From positions 1-5,483 of the forward strand of contig DQUX01000198.1 of NCBI GenBank assembly GCA_015662065.1: a DNA stretch of 5,483 bases. The letters run 5' to 3'. Below are positions 1 through 5,483 of the stretch, in pieces (position 1 is the first letter of the stretch; each line of letters opens with the position of its first letter). Below the pieces are notes generated by a model, which saw only the letters and a program-made list of their open reading frames with translations, was not told where the DNA came from and ran no database searches. Origin of the DNA: Anaerolineales bacterium. GTDB lineage: Bacteria > Chloroflexota > Anaerolineae > B4-G1 > DUEL01. A program made the position numbers and the translations under genes.

Positions 1-52
1 GTCGAAGTTACACCTATTTTACCACGAATTTCCCTAATCCTGAAACAGTCAC
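1..52. other. AT-rich, non-homologous left edge with imperfect 11-base periodicity
   Basis: The first 50 bases are about 40% GC, against roughly 60% or more beyond. Translated in the glycosyltransferase frame they give a peptide unlike the G-K-G-S-A-F-R lead-in expected in this family; agreement begins at the AAG GGC codons (55-60). On the minus strand, bases 40-8 split into three 11-mers (ggattagggaa, attcgtggtaa, aataggtgtaa), each ending in AA. This looks like degenerate intergenic repeat DNA rather than coding sequence. It may be a contig-end or assembly junction, or a real rearrangement that removed the 5' end of the gene. Confidence 0.45.
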
Positions 53-1005
53 GCAAGGGCAGCGCCTTCCGGGCCATCTTCGAGGCGGCCAAGGTGCTGG
101 GAGTAAAGGTCTGCGTGGTGGTGGACAGCGACCTGCGCAGCATCATCCCGGAGTGGATCGAGCTCCTGGCCGGGCCCATCGTCAAGGAGGGATACGGCTA
201 TGTGACCCCCTACTACATTCGCCACAAGTACGACGGCACCATCACCAACAACATCTGCTATCCCATGACCCGTATGCTCTACGGCCTGGACATCCGCCAG
301 CCCATTGGGGGCGATTTCGGCTTCTCGGCCGAGCTGCTAGACCATTACCTGGGGCAGAACGTGTGGGAGACGGACGTGGCCCGCTTCGGCATTGACATCT
401 GGATGACCACCACGGCCATCAACGCCGGGGTCAGGGTCTGCCAGGCTCATCTGGGGGTCAAGGTCCACGACGCCAAGGACCCGGCGCAGGCGTTAGGCCC
501 CATGTTCCGCCAGGTGGTGGGGACGCTCTTCGGGATGATGGCCAAATACGAAACCCGCTGGAAGCAGGTGACCGGCAGCCAGTCCACCCCCATCTACGGC
601 GAGCCGAAGGAGGTGGAACCCGAGCCGGTGCCGGTGACCCTGTCGGCGATGATCGAGAGACTGCGGGCGGGACGGGAGGAGTGGGGAGAGGTCTGGGATA
701 AGGTGCTCTCCGCGGAGAGCCGGGCGACCCTGGAGGCCATCCTCGCCCAACCCGACGATGCCTATCGGTTCACCGCCGAGCAGTGGGCTCCCATAGTCTT
801 CGATTTCGCCGTGGCCTACAACAAGAGCAGATTGGACAAGGACGCCGTCATTGACAGCATGACCCCCCTCTACTACGGCCGCACGGCGGGGTTGGTGGTG
901 GAGAGCCAGGACATGGACAACGCCACCTTTGAGGAGCAAGTCATCCAGCGCCAGGCCAGGGTCTTTGAGGAGTTGAAACCCTATCTGATTGAGCGGTGGG
1001 AGTAG
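1..1005 (+). CDS. GT81/GT2-like glycosyltransferase, 5'-truncated
   Basis: This is a nucleotide-sugar glycosyltransferase with a GT-A fold, open from base 1 and ending at TAG 1003-1005 (334 codons visible). A DSD (DxD) metal/nucleotide motif lies at 124-132 after a hydrophobic strand. It is followed by RHKYDGTITNN, QPIGGDFGFS, ETDVARFGIDIW and a VHDAKDP block whose His codon is at 466-468. This order (DxD, GG[DE] acceptor loop, late metal-binding His) resembles glucosyl-3-phosphoglycerate synthase (GT81) and mannosylglycerate synthase-type enzymes, so a role in glucosyl- or mannosylglycerate synthesis, or another glycoside, is possible. The substrate cannot be read from sequence. The C-terminal part, from about base 600, is helical and charged. 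The N-terminal Rossmann start expected before KGSAFR is missing, and bases 1-52 look foreign to the family. The gene converges on phoU with 13 bases between stops. Family assignment is fairly sure; specificity is not. Confidence 0.8.
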   Translation, partial: VEVTPILPRISLILKQSRKGSAFRAIFEAAKVLGVKVCVVVDSDLRSIIPEWIELLAGPIVKEGYGYVTPYYIRHKYDGTITNNICYPMTRMLYGLDIRQPIGGDFGFSAELLDHYLGQNVWETDVARFGIDIWMTTTAINAGVRVCQAHLGVKVHDAKDPAQALGPMFRQVVGTLFGMMAKYETRWKQVTGSQSTPIYGEPKEVEPEPVPVTLSAMIERLRAGREEWGEVWDKVLSAESRATLEAILAQPDDAYRFTAEQWAPIVFDFAVAYNKSRLDKDAVIDSMTPLYYGRTAGLVVESQDMDNATFEEQVIQRQARVFEELKPYLIERWE

Positions 1006-1018
1006 GTATAGCCAACAG

Positions 1019-1684
1019 TTAATACTTGGAGACGTTCAATTCCTCCATCTTGCCGGTGGCAAGGAAGACCGCCCGCTCGCAGATGTTGGTCGCCCGGTCG
1101 GCGATGCGTTCCAGGTTGTGGGCCACCCAGAGGAGATACGTCGCCCGGTTGATGGTCGCGGGGTCGGCGAGCATGTAGGTCAGGAGTTCGCGGTAGACCT
1201 GGTCGTAGAGGCCGTCCACCAGGTCGTCCTCCTCGCAGATGTGTTTGGCCTCCTCCACATCCCGCTCGATGAAAGCCCCCAGGCTGCGGCGAAGCATCTC
1301 CACCCCCTTTGCGGCCATGCGGGGGATGTCAATTAGCGGCTTGAGGGGCGGTTCTTTCCCCATCATGATGGCGATTTTGGCGATCCCCTCGGCGTGGTCG
1401 GCCATCCTCTCCAGGTCAACAATGATGTGTAGCACGGCGACGATGGTGCGCAGGTCGCTGGCCATGGGCTGCTGGGTGGCCACCAGTTGGACGCACTCCT
1501 CCTCGATCTCGAAGCGCTTACGGTTTATCTTGAGGTCGTCGGCCACGATCTGCCCGGCCTCCTCCAGGTCCCTATTCTTCAAGGCCTCCACCGAGCGGAC
1601 GATGGCCTTCTCCACCATGCTCCCCAGGACAAGCATCTCCTCCTGCAATCTGTGAAGCTCCCTGTCGAAAGTCTGTCTCAGCAT
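1019..1684 (-). CDS. phoU: PhoU, phosphate transport/signalling regulator
   Basis: PhoU is a cytoplasmic, all-helical protein that represses the Pho response when phosphate is plentiful, by linking the Pst transporter to the PhoR-type sensor kinase; it also limits Pst uptake. The 221-residue product has the family's usual length and two three-helix repeats. Repeat one includes QPMASDLRTIVAVLHI and LERMADHAEGIAKIA (about residues 72-105). Repeat two includes INRATYLLWVAHNLERIADRA (about 178-198). The paired ExxxD metal-cluster motifs are E92/D96 and E192/D196. I chose the ATG at 1682-1684 because an AGGAGG lies five bases upstream and the MLRQTFDREL start is typical. The frame stays open up to 1792, but that extension runs back into the pstB 3' end. 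It is the last gene of the operon, 31 bases after pstB, and ends in TAA. Confidence 0.96.
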   Translation of the reverse strand: MLRQTFDRELHRLQEEMLVLGSMVEKAIVRSVEALKNRDLEEAGQIVADDLKINRKRFEIEEECVQLVATQQPMASDLRTIVAVLHIIVDLERMADHAEGIAKIAIMMGKEPPLKPLIDIPRMAAKGVEMLRRSLGAFIERDVEEAKHICEEDDLVDGLYDQVYRELLTYMLADPATINRATYLLWVAHNLERIADRATNICERAVFLATGKMEELNVSKY

Positions 1685-1689
1685 CGCCA

Positions 1690-1695
1690 CCTCCT
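1690..1695 (-). promoter_or_regulatory. phoU ribosome binding site
   Basis: AGGAGG on the minus strand sits five bases before the ATG at 1684. It settles the phoU start in favour of the 221-residue product over the 257-residue open frame that would begin inside pstB. Confidence 0.8.
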
Positions 1696-1715
1696 GTTCT
1701 CCCCTTCCTCCTTGG

Positions 1716-2492
1716 TTATCCGAACCGCCCGGTGATGTAATCCTCGGTACGTTTATCCCTGGGATTAGTGAAAATCTCCTTAGTCGGCCCATACTCCACC
1801 AGCTCCCCCGCCCGGTCCTCGCCCATCATCAAGAAAGCGGTGTAATCCGAGACGCGGGCCGCCTGCTGCATGTTGTGGGTGACGATGACGATGGTGTATT
1901 GCCGGGCCAGCTCCCGCATCAGCTCCTCGATGCGCAGCGTGGCGATGGGGTCCAAAGCCGAGCAGGGCTCGTCCATCAGGATGGCCTCCGGCTCCACGGC
2001 CAGGGCGCGGGCGATGCAGAGCCGCTGCTGCTGTCCGCCGGAGAGGGCCAGCGCGGATTTGCGCAGATCATCTTTGACCTCGTCCCACAGGGCAGCGGCT
2101 CGCAGGCTGCGCTCTACGATCTCGGTCAACTGCGCCCTGTCTTTGATGCCGTGGGCGCGGGGACCGTAGGCCACGTTGTCGAAAATCGTCTTGGGGAAGG
2201 GGTTGGGCTTCTGGAAGACCATCCCCACCCGCCGCCGCAGTTCCACCACATCGGCCCCATCGAAAATGTCCCGCCCATCCAGAAGCACCTGTCCCTCGAC
2301 CCGCACGCCGGGGATCAGATCGTTCATCCGGTTAAAGCTGCGCAGGAGCGTGCTCTTGCCGCAGCCGGAGGGGCCGATGATGGCCGTGATCCGATTGGCG
2401 TAGATTTTGAGGTTGATGTTGCGCAGGGCCTGGAAATCGCCGTAGTAGAGGCTGTAATTTCGCATCTCCAGCTTCGTAATCGTGCCCTCCAT
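1716..2492 (-). CDS. pstB: PstB, phosphate ABC transporter ATPase
   Basis: PstB is the cytoplasmic ATPase of the phosphate importer; two copies bind the PstC-PstA pair and power transport. All ABC motifs are present in the 258-residue product: Walker A GPSGCGKST (40-48), Q-loop Gln94 in the PstB-typical FQKPNPFP, signature LSGGQQQR (150-157), Walker B ILMDEP with D174/E175, D-loop SALD (178-181) and H-loop His206 in VTHNMQQAARVSD. The NRMNDLIPG segment after Walker A and the terminal EDYITGRFG are hallmarks of PstB rather than other ABC ATPases. The start ATG (2490-2492) has a moderate AGGGAG-type ribosome site just upstream and lies seven bases after the pstA stop, so translation is probably coupled. 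Nothing suggests loss of function. Confidence 0.98.
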   Translation of the reverse strand: MEGTITKLEMRNYSLYYGDFQALRNINLKIYANRITAIIGPSGCGKSTLLRSFNRMNDLIPGVRVEGQVLLDGRDIFDGADVVELRRRVGMVFQKPNPFPKTIFDNVAYGPRAHGIKDRAQLTEIVERSLRAAALWDEVKDDLRKSALALSGGQQQRLCIARALAVEPEAILMDEPCSALDPIATLRIEELMRELARQYTIVIVTHNMQQAARVSDYTAFLMMGEDRAGELVEYGPTKEIFTNPRDKRTEDYITGRFG

Positions 2493-2499
2493 GTTCTCC

Positions 2500-3426
2500 C
2501 TACCCCTTGATCATCAGACGGCTTGAGAGGCAGTTGATGACGACGTTGATCAGAATGATGACCACGATCAGGATGGCCCCGGTGCCCATGGCCTTGTCGA
2601 AGGCCCGCGTCTCCATGGCCAGGTAATACACGTGCAGGGCCATCGTCCGCCCCCCGGAGAGGAGCGAGGTGGGCATTTTGTAGGATCCCCCCAGGGTAAC
2701 GTAGAAGACCGCCGTCTCGCTCACTACCCGACCGACGCTGAGGACGATGCTGGTGATGATCCCCGGCAAGGCTGCGGGCAGGACCACTCCCCATATCGTC
2801 TGCCATTGGGTCGTCCCCAGGGCCAGGCTGCCCTCGCGGTAGGAACGGGGCACGGCACGCAGGGCCTCCTCGGTGGCGCGGATGATCACCGGCAGGATGA
2901 GGCAGGCCCCGGCCAGCCCCGCCGAGAGGAGGGAGAAACCGAAGTGCATCGCCGTCACAAAGAGAGCGTAGCCAAAGAGGCCGAATATGATGGAAGGCAC
3001 CCCGGCCAGGGTCTCCACCCCAAAGCGGGCCAGGGCCACCAGACGGGGGATCAGGCCGCTCCGTCCTTGCATCTCCCCGGCGTACTCCACCAGGTACACC
3101 GCCGCCCCCACCCCTAGCGGAGTGGCGATGCCGATGGTCACCAAGATCAGGTAGAGGGTGGCGACGATGGTGGTGGAGATGCCCCCCTCGCCGGAGAGCC
3201 CGCCCCGGGGCGGGGTCAGCAGGAAGTCGAGGTTGATCACCCTCACGCCTTGGGCGACAACGTAGCCCACCACCGCCAGAAGCGCGCCCACAACCACCAG
3301 CCCGGCCAGCCAGAGAAAAGCAAAAGCCGCTTTCTGGGCCAGATGACGGCGGGCCAGATTCGATTTTATCTGTGGCATGGCTTTTCGCCCGACGCGCCGG
3401 CCGATGATCTCCCCCTGTTCGCTCAC
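2500..3426 (-). CDS. pstA: PstA, phosphate ABC transporter permease
   Basis: PstA is one of the two inner-membrane channel subunits of the phosphate importer and pairs with PstC. The 308-residue product shows six hydrophobic segments near 34-58, 84-112, 138-160, 164-184, 218-240 and 282-301. The cytoplasmic coupling loop that docks on PstB is EEALRAVPRSYREGSLALG (186-204), the EAA motif with its invariant Gly204. GVETLAGVPSIIFGLFG before it is the Pst permease family signature. Translation is called from GTG (3424-3426), which overlaps the pstC stop as GTGA and has GGAGG five bases upstream. The next in-frame ATG (3376-3378) would give MPQIKSN but lacks a visible ribosome site. The extra N-terminal 16 residues are basic and cytosolic. 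The stop is TAG, seven bases before pstB. Confidence 0.96.
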   Translation of the reverse strand: MSEQGEIIGRRVGRKAMPQIKSNLARRHLAQKAAFAFLWLAGLVVVGALLAVVGYVVAQGVRVINLDFLLTPPRGGLSGEGGISTTIVATLYLILVTIGIATPLGVGAAVYLVEYAGEMQGRSGLIPRLVALARFGVETLAGVPSIIFGLFGYALFVTAMHFGFSLLSAGLAGACLILPVIIRATEEALRAVPRSYREGSLALGTTQWQTIWGVVLPAALPGIITSIVLSVGRVVSETAVFYVTLGGSYKMPTSLLSGGRTMALHVYYLAMETRAFDKAMGTGAILIVVIILINVVINCLSSRLMIKG

Positions 3427-4310
3427 CTCGCCCTCCCTCGTATCAGGAGATGGGCCGTAGTATTTACGATCATGATCAGCGCGAAAAGCACCACCCCGGT
3501 GGCGAAGAGGGCGCTCTCGTGCAACCCCGTGGCATAGTTGATCTCCACGGCGATGTTGCCGGTGAGGGTGCGTGCTTGGCTGAGAAAAAGGGTCAGGGGG
3601 TTGTTGCCCAGCGGCCTGGGGAAGATGACCGAGTTGCCGATGACCATGATCATGGCCATCGTCTCTCCCAGGGCGCGGCCCACCCCCAGGATGATGGCGG
3701 CGACGATGCCGGAGCGAGCAGCGGGCAGGGTCACGCCCACGATGGTCTGCCAGTGAGTGGTGCCCAGCGCCAGCGAGCCCTCTTTGTACTCGCGAGGCAC
3801 GGCGCGGATGGCATCCTCGGCGATGTTGGTGATGGTGGGCAGGATCATCACCGCCAGGACGATGGAGGCCAAGAGCAGCCCGAAGCCAGTGTTGCCGGGG
3901 ACGGGGATTTGCCGCACCAGGGGCACCAGCACCACCATGCCGAAGAGGCCATAGACCACCGAGGGGATACCGGCCAGAAGTTCCACTGCTGGACGGACGA
4001 TGGACCGCACGCTATCCGGGGCCACCTCGGCCAGGAAGATGGCGCAGCCCAGTGCCAACGGCACACCCAGGAGCATCGCGCCGATGGTGGCGAGGACCGA
4101 GCCGGCGACCATGGCCACTAGGCCGAACTCCCCTCGCTGAGGCCGCCAGACCCGTCCGGTCAGCAGGTTGCTCAGGCCGATCTCCCACAAGGCCGGCAGG
4201 CCCTCGCGCAGGGTGAAGAGGCCGATGAGAAAGACGATGAAGATGGAGGCCAGGGCGCTGAGGAGCAGGAGGTATCTGACACCGCGATCAACGACGTACC
4301 TTATGGGCAT
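3423..4310 (-). CDS. pstC: PstC, phosphate ABC transporter permease
   Basis: PstC is the second inner-membrane channel subunit of the phosphate importer. Read from ATG 4308-4310 (MPIRYVVDRG) it has 295 residues. Hydrophobic segments lie near 14-34, 66-92, 112-130, 143-163, about 198-220 and in the ALFATGVVLFALIMIVN stretch near the C-terminus. The EAA coupling loop EDAIRAVPREYKEGSLALG spans 165-183. PAVELLAGIPSVVYGLFG and GRALGETMA are Pst permease signatures, and FTLREGLPALWEIGL after the first segment is typical of PstC. The frame extends to a GTG at 4374-4376, but those 22 codons fall in the intercistronic hairpin and read as non-family sequence, so I reject them. The chosen ATG has only a weak AGGT 11 bases upstream, in contrast to pstS. 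The stop TGA overlaps the pstA start. Confidence 0.95.
   Translation of the reverse strand: MPIRYVVDRGVRYLLLLSALASIFIVFLIGLFTLREGLPALWEIGLSNLLTGRVWRPQRGEFGLVAMVAGSVLATIGAMLLGVPLALGCAIFLAEVAPDSVRSIVRPAVELLAGIPSVVYGLFGMVVLVPLVRQIPVPGNTGFGLLLASIVLAVMILPTITNIAEDAIRAVPREYKEGSLALGTTHWQTIVGVTLPAARSGIVAAIILGVGRALGETMAMIMVIGNSVIFPRPLGNNPLTLFLSQARTLTGNIAVEINYATGLHESALFATGVVLFALIMIVNTTAHLLIRGRAR
3432..3436 (-). promoter_or_regulatory. pstA ribosome binding site inside pstC
   Basis: GGAGG (within GAGGGAGGG) lies in the last codons of pstC, five bases before the GTG of pstA. It supports the GTG start and a stop-start overlap (GTGA, 3423-3426), an arrangement that usually couples synthesis of two subunits needed in equal amounts. 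Confidence 0.7.
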
Positions 4311-4334
4311 GGTGTTATTGTACCTGCGTGATAG

Positions 4335-4376
4335 GTGTTGCGTGGTGCGAGATACGGAACACGCACCACGCACCAC
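4335..4376. repeat. Intercistronic hairpin of heptamer repeats between pstS and pstC
   Basis: Two 15-base arms, 4335-4349 (gtgttgcgtggtgcg) and 4362-4376 (cgcaccacgcaccac), are inverted copies with one mismatch, around a 12-base loop (4350-4361). The right arm carries the tandem heptamer CACCACG twice (4364-4370, 4371-4377), preceded by the variant GAACACG. The structure begins three bases after the pstS stop and is followed by no U-run on the minus strand, so it is not a standard terminator. By analogy with the repeat-bearing pstS-pstC junction of enterobacteria, it may protect the pstS 3' end or limit pstC expression. Confidence 0.75.
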
Positions 4377-4379
4377 GTT

Positions 4380-5231
4380 TCATCTGACCGCGATGTACCC
4401 TTCTTCGGCGACGATCTGCTGTCCCTCATCGCCGAGGATGAAGTCCAGCCAGGCCTTGACCAGGCCGGTAGGCTCCCCCTTGGTTAAGAAATTGAGCGGC
4501 CGCACGATGGGATACTCCCCGCTGGCCGCATTGGCCTCCGTAGCCTCCACCCCGTCAATGGCGAGGGCCTTGACGCTCTCGTCCAGATAGCCGAAGGAGA
4601 GGTAGCCGATGGAGTCAGGCGTGGTAGCCACCGTCGTGCGCACCGCCCCGTTGGAGGGCTGCAAGATGGCCTTCTCGGTGATGGGCGGGCCTTTCTTGCC
4701 CATCACCATCTCCTCAAAGGCGGCGCGGGTACCGGAGCCCTCCTCACGGGAGACAACTACGATGGGCCTGTCCGGCCCGCCGACTTCCCTCCAGTTGGTG
4801 ATCTCCCCGGCGAAGATGCCTTTCACCTGCTCCTTCGTCAGCCCATTCACCGGCACGTCCGGGTGAACGACGATGGCGATGCCGTCGCGGGCGATGGTGA
4901 AGACCTTCAAGTCGGGGTACTTCTCCCTCTCCGAATCCTTGACCTCGCGGGAGGCCGCGCCCACATCCACCGTGCCCTCCCCGACCGACTTGATGCCGAC
5001 GCTGGAGCCGCCGCCCTGGACGGTGATGTCAACCTTGGGGTGCTTGGCCATGAAGGCCTCGGCCAGCTTCTCGGCCAGGGGCTGCACCGTGGTGGAGCCG
5101 GCCTCGACGATCTTGCCCGATAGCTCCGCCTTGGCAGGCGTGGGGCTCGGCGTCGGGGTGGGACGGCAACCGGAGGCCACCAGTGCCAGGACAAGGAGCC
5201 CTGTCAGAAGTAAAAGCGTTTTCCTACTCAT
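4380..5231 (-). CDS. pstS: PstS, phosphate-binding lipoprotein
   Basis: PstS captures phosphate outside the membrane and delivers it to PstC-PstA. The 283-residue product begins MSRK, then a hydrophobic core and ASGC with Cys22 as the likely lipidation site (the -3 residue is Ala, slightly off the Leu/Val/Ile norm). A PTPTPSPTP linker (24-32) tethers the domain. Ligand-site blocks are AGSTTVQPLAE (44-54), QGGGSSVGI (72-80), VGAASRE (90-96) and SREEGSGTR (161-169). The 90-96 block has SRE where E. coli PstS carries its key Asp, as in the short lipoprotein PstS subfamily (TIGR02136-like). FAGEITNW (140-147) is another signature. The ATG (5229-5231) has a very strong AGGAGGAGG three bases upstream. 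It heads the operon and should be its most highly made product. Confidence 0.97.
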   Translation of the reverse strand: MSRKTLLLLTGLLVLALVASGCRPTPTPSPTPAKAELSGKIVEAGSTTVQPLAEKLAEAFMAKHPKVDITVQGGGSSVGIKSVGEGTVDVGAASREVKDSEREKYPDLKVFTIARDGIAIVVHPDVPVNGLTKEQVKGIFAGEITNWREVGGPDRPIVVVSREEGSGTRAAFEEMVMGKKGPPITEKAILQPSNGAVRTTVATTPDSIGYLSFGYLDESVKALAIDGVEATEANAASGEYPIVRPLNFLTKGEPTGLVKAWLDFILGDEGQQIVAEEGYIAVR

Positions 5232-5234
5232 TTT

Positions 5235-5243
5235 CCTCCTCCT
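5235..5243 (-). promoter_or_regulatory. Strong pstS ribosome binding site
   Basis: AGGAGGAGG followed by AAA and the ATG of pstS. It is much stronger than the AGGT available to pstC, which fits the need for more binding protein than permease. Confidence 0.8.
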
Positions 5244-5329
5244 TACTTTTTGCAGCTGACTTCAAGCCCCCTGCGAAGCAGGGGGTCTGTTACAGCTTGC
5301 CATGCTTCTACCTGCGTACTTGTTAGCAT
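5243..5329 (-). CDS. Possible 28-residue small ORF in the pstS leader
   Basis: The ORF runs from ATG (5327-5329) to TAA (5243-5245), which touches the pstS ribosome site. It is in the same frame as the 34-residue ORF just upstream, with only the TAA and 12 bases between them, and has an AAGGGG about eight bases before its ATG. Its start reads MLTSTQVEAWQAVTDP; the LLRRGLEV part is encoded by the leader hairpin, which argues against a conserved protein. It could be a translated leader that unfolds the hairpin, or chance. No family recognised. Confidence 0.2.
   Translation of the reverse strand: MLTSTQVEAWQAVTDPLLRRGLEVSCKK
5267..5285. repeat. Perfect hairpin in the pstS 5' leader
   Basis: The arms ccccctgc (5267-5274) and gcaggggg (5278-5285) pair perfectly over eight bases around a three-base loop. 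On the plus strand the apex reads GCGAAGC, a sequence known to form an exceptionally stable DNA mini-hairpin; on the minus-strand transcript the apex is GCUUCGC. It lies about 35 bases upstream of the pstS ATG and has no U-run on either side. An mRNA-stabilising leader structure, a regulatory element or a dispersed palindrome are all possible; an intrinsic terminator is unlikely. Confidence 0.7.
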
Positions 5330-5341
5330 AGCGGTGCCCCT

Positions 5342-5446
5342 TTACAGCCGATCAATGGCCAATCTGTTCTCCGCCAGGAAGCGCTGCACCCTCTCCGAAA
5401 GTTTGGAGCTTTCGCCTACCGCTGATTGGGTTGTATCACCGACCAT
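5342..5446 (-). CDS. Possible 34-residue small ORF upstream of pstS
   Basis: The ORF runs from ATG (5444-5446) to TAA (5342-5344). The first half is polar (MVGDTTQSAVGESS). The second half, LSERVQRFLAENRLAIDRL, would be a charged amphipathic helix, and 15 of its last 18 sense codons end in G or C, as in the flanking real genes. An AAGG lies seven bases before the ATG, and TAA sits directly upstream in frame, so it cannot extend. It overlaps the Pho box-like array and the candidate -10, so it is expressed only if transcription starts at or upstream of about 5447. It may be a leader peptide, a gene remnant or chance. I recognise no family. Confidence 0.3.
   Translation of the reverse strand: MVGDTTQSAVGESSKLSERVQRFLAENRLAIDRL
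5430..5438 (-). promoter_or_regulatory. Candidate extended -10 of the pst promoter
   Basis: TGATACAAC on the minus strand has a TGn extension and a TACAAC hexamer (four of six matches to TATAAT). It lies eight bases after the last CTTAAATG octamer, a spacing like that of Pho-activated promoters, where the box replaces the -35. It would give a leader of roughly 190 bases. A competing reading is TTGACC (5483-5478), 17 bases, then TAAAAG (5460-5455), which would start transcription next to the ATG at 5446. Confidence 0.35.
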
Positions 5447-5483
5447 TTAAGGGCCTTTTAAGAGGAGATTAAGAGCAGGTCAA
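5441..5483 (-). promoter_or_regulatory. Pho box-like array of 11-base direct repeats
   Basis: On the minus strand three consecutive 11-mers begin with CTTAA: CTTAATCTCCT (5473-5463), CTTAAAAGGCC (5462-5452) and CTTAAATGGTC (5451-5441). The ten bases before them, TTGACCTGCT (5483-5474), fit a fourth unit if the base outside the window is C. PhoB-family response regulators bind direct repeats with 11-base spacing, and the cyanobacterial (SphR) Pho box is built from CTTAACCT-type octamers plus three bases. Location upstream of pstS supports phosphate-starvation activation of the operon. Confidence 0.6.

Noticed and set aside
7..46. Possible lone CRISPR repeat (starts GTT, ends GAAAC)
   Set aside because: Only one copy, 40 bases long, with no second repeat or spacer; the imperfect 11-base periodicity suggests ordinary intergenic repeat DNA.
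1006..1018. Bidirectional terminator in the convergent gap
   Set aside because: The 13 bases hold no inverted repeat or T-run.
1685..1792. N-terminal extension of phoU into the pstB 3' end
   Set aside because: AGGAGG lies five bases before the ATG at 1684, and the extension would overlap pstB by 77 bases with a non-family sequence.
3450..4121. Long plus-strand open frame (223 codons) opposite pstC, and similar long frames opposite pstB, pstA and the glycosyltransferase
   Set aside because: They lie antisense to clear family members, their translations are low-complexity and rich in Gly, Asp, His and Arg, and they show no family motifs. Such frames are expected in GC-rich DNA.
4311..4376. 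N-terminal extension of pstC to GTG 4374-4376
   Set aside because: The extra 22 codons come from the hairpin, do not look like a PstC N-terminus and have no ribosome site; MPIRYVVDRG fits the family.
5250..5450. Plus-strand open frame of 66 codons in the pstS upstream region
   Set aside because: No ribosome site and no recognisable family. It runs across the leader hairpin and into the CTTAA repeats, antisense to the more plausible minus-strand frame.

Overview
The window holds a complete high-affinity phosphate uptake operon on the minus strand, in the order pstS-pstC-pstA-pstB-phoU (reading from 5231 down to 1019). It faces the 3' end of a plus-strand glycosyltransferase gene that is cut by the left edge. 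The DNA is GC-rich. The PstS lipoprotein has a Pro/Thr linker just after its lipidated cysteine, and the glycosyltransferase resembles GT81-like enzymes common in Chloroflexota. I therefore lean to a Chloroflexota (Anaerolineae-like) bacterium, but there is no rRNA or marker gene to prove it.

Layout: bases 1-52 are AT-rich and do not fit the glycosyltransferase family. Bases 53-1005 encode most of that enzyme. After a 13-base convergent gap come phoU (1019-1684), pstB (1716-2492), pstA (2500-3426, GTG start overlapping pstC by four bases), pstC (3423-4310) and pstS (4380-5231), all on the minus strand. A strong hairpin built from heptamer repeats fills most of the pstS-pstC gap. The 252 bases upstream of pstS hold a second hairpin, two short same-frame ORFs of uncertain status, and three to four 11-base direct repeats with a CTTAA core that look like a PhoB/PhoP-type Pho box.

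How it works together: PstS is a lipid-anchored extracytoplasmic protein that binds phosphate and delivers it to the PstC-PstA channel. PstB hydrolyses ATP to drive import. PhoU, made last from the same operon, links transporter state to the phosphate-sensing two-component system, whose genes are not in the window. The coding part is ordinary. The parts worth a second look are the non-coding pieces: the Pho box-like array, the intercistronic hairpin that may keep PstS in excess over PstC, the possible small peptides in the pstS leader, and the anomalous left edge.
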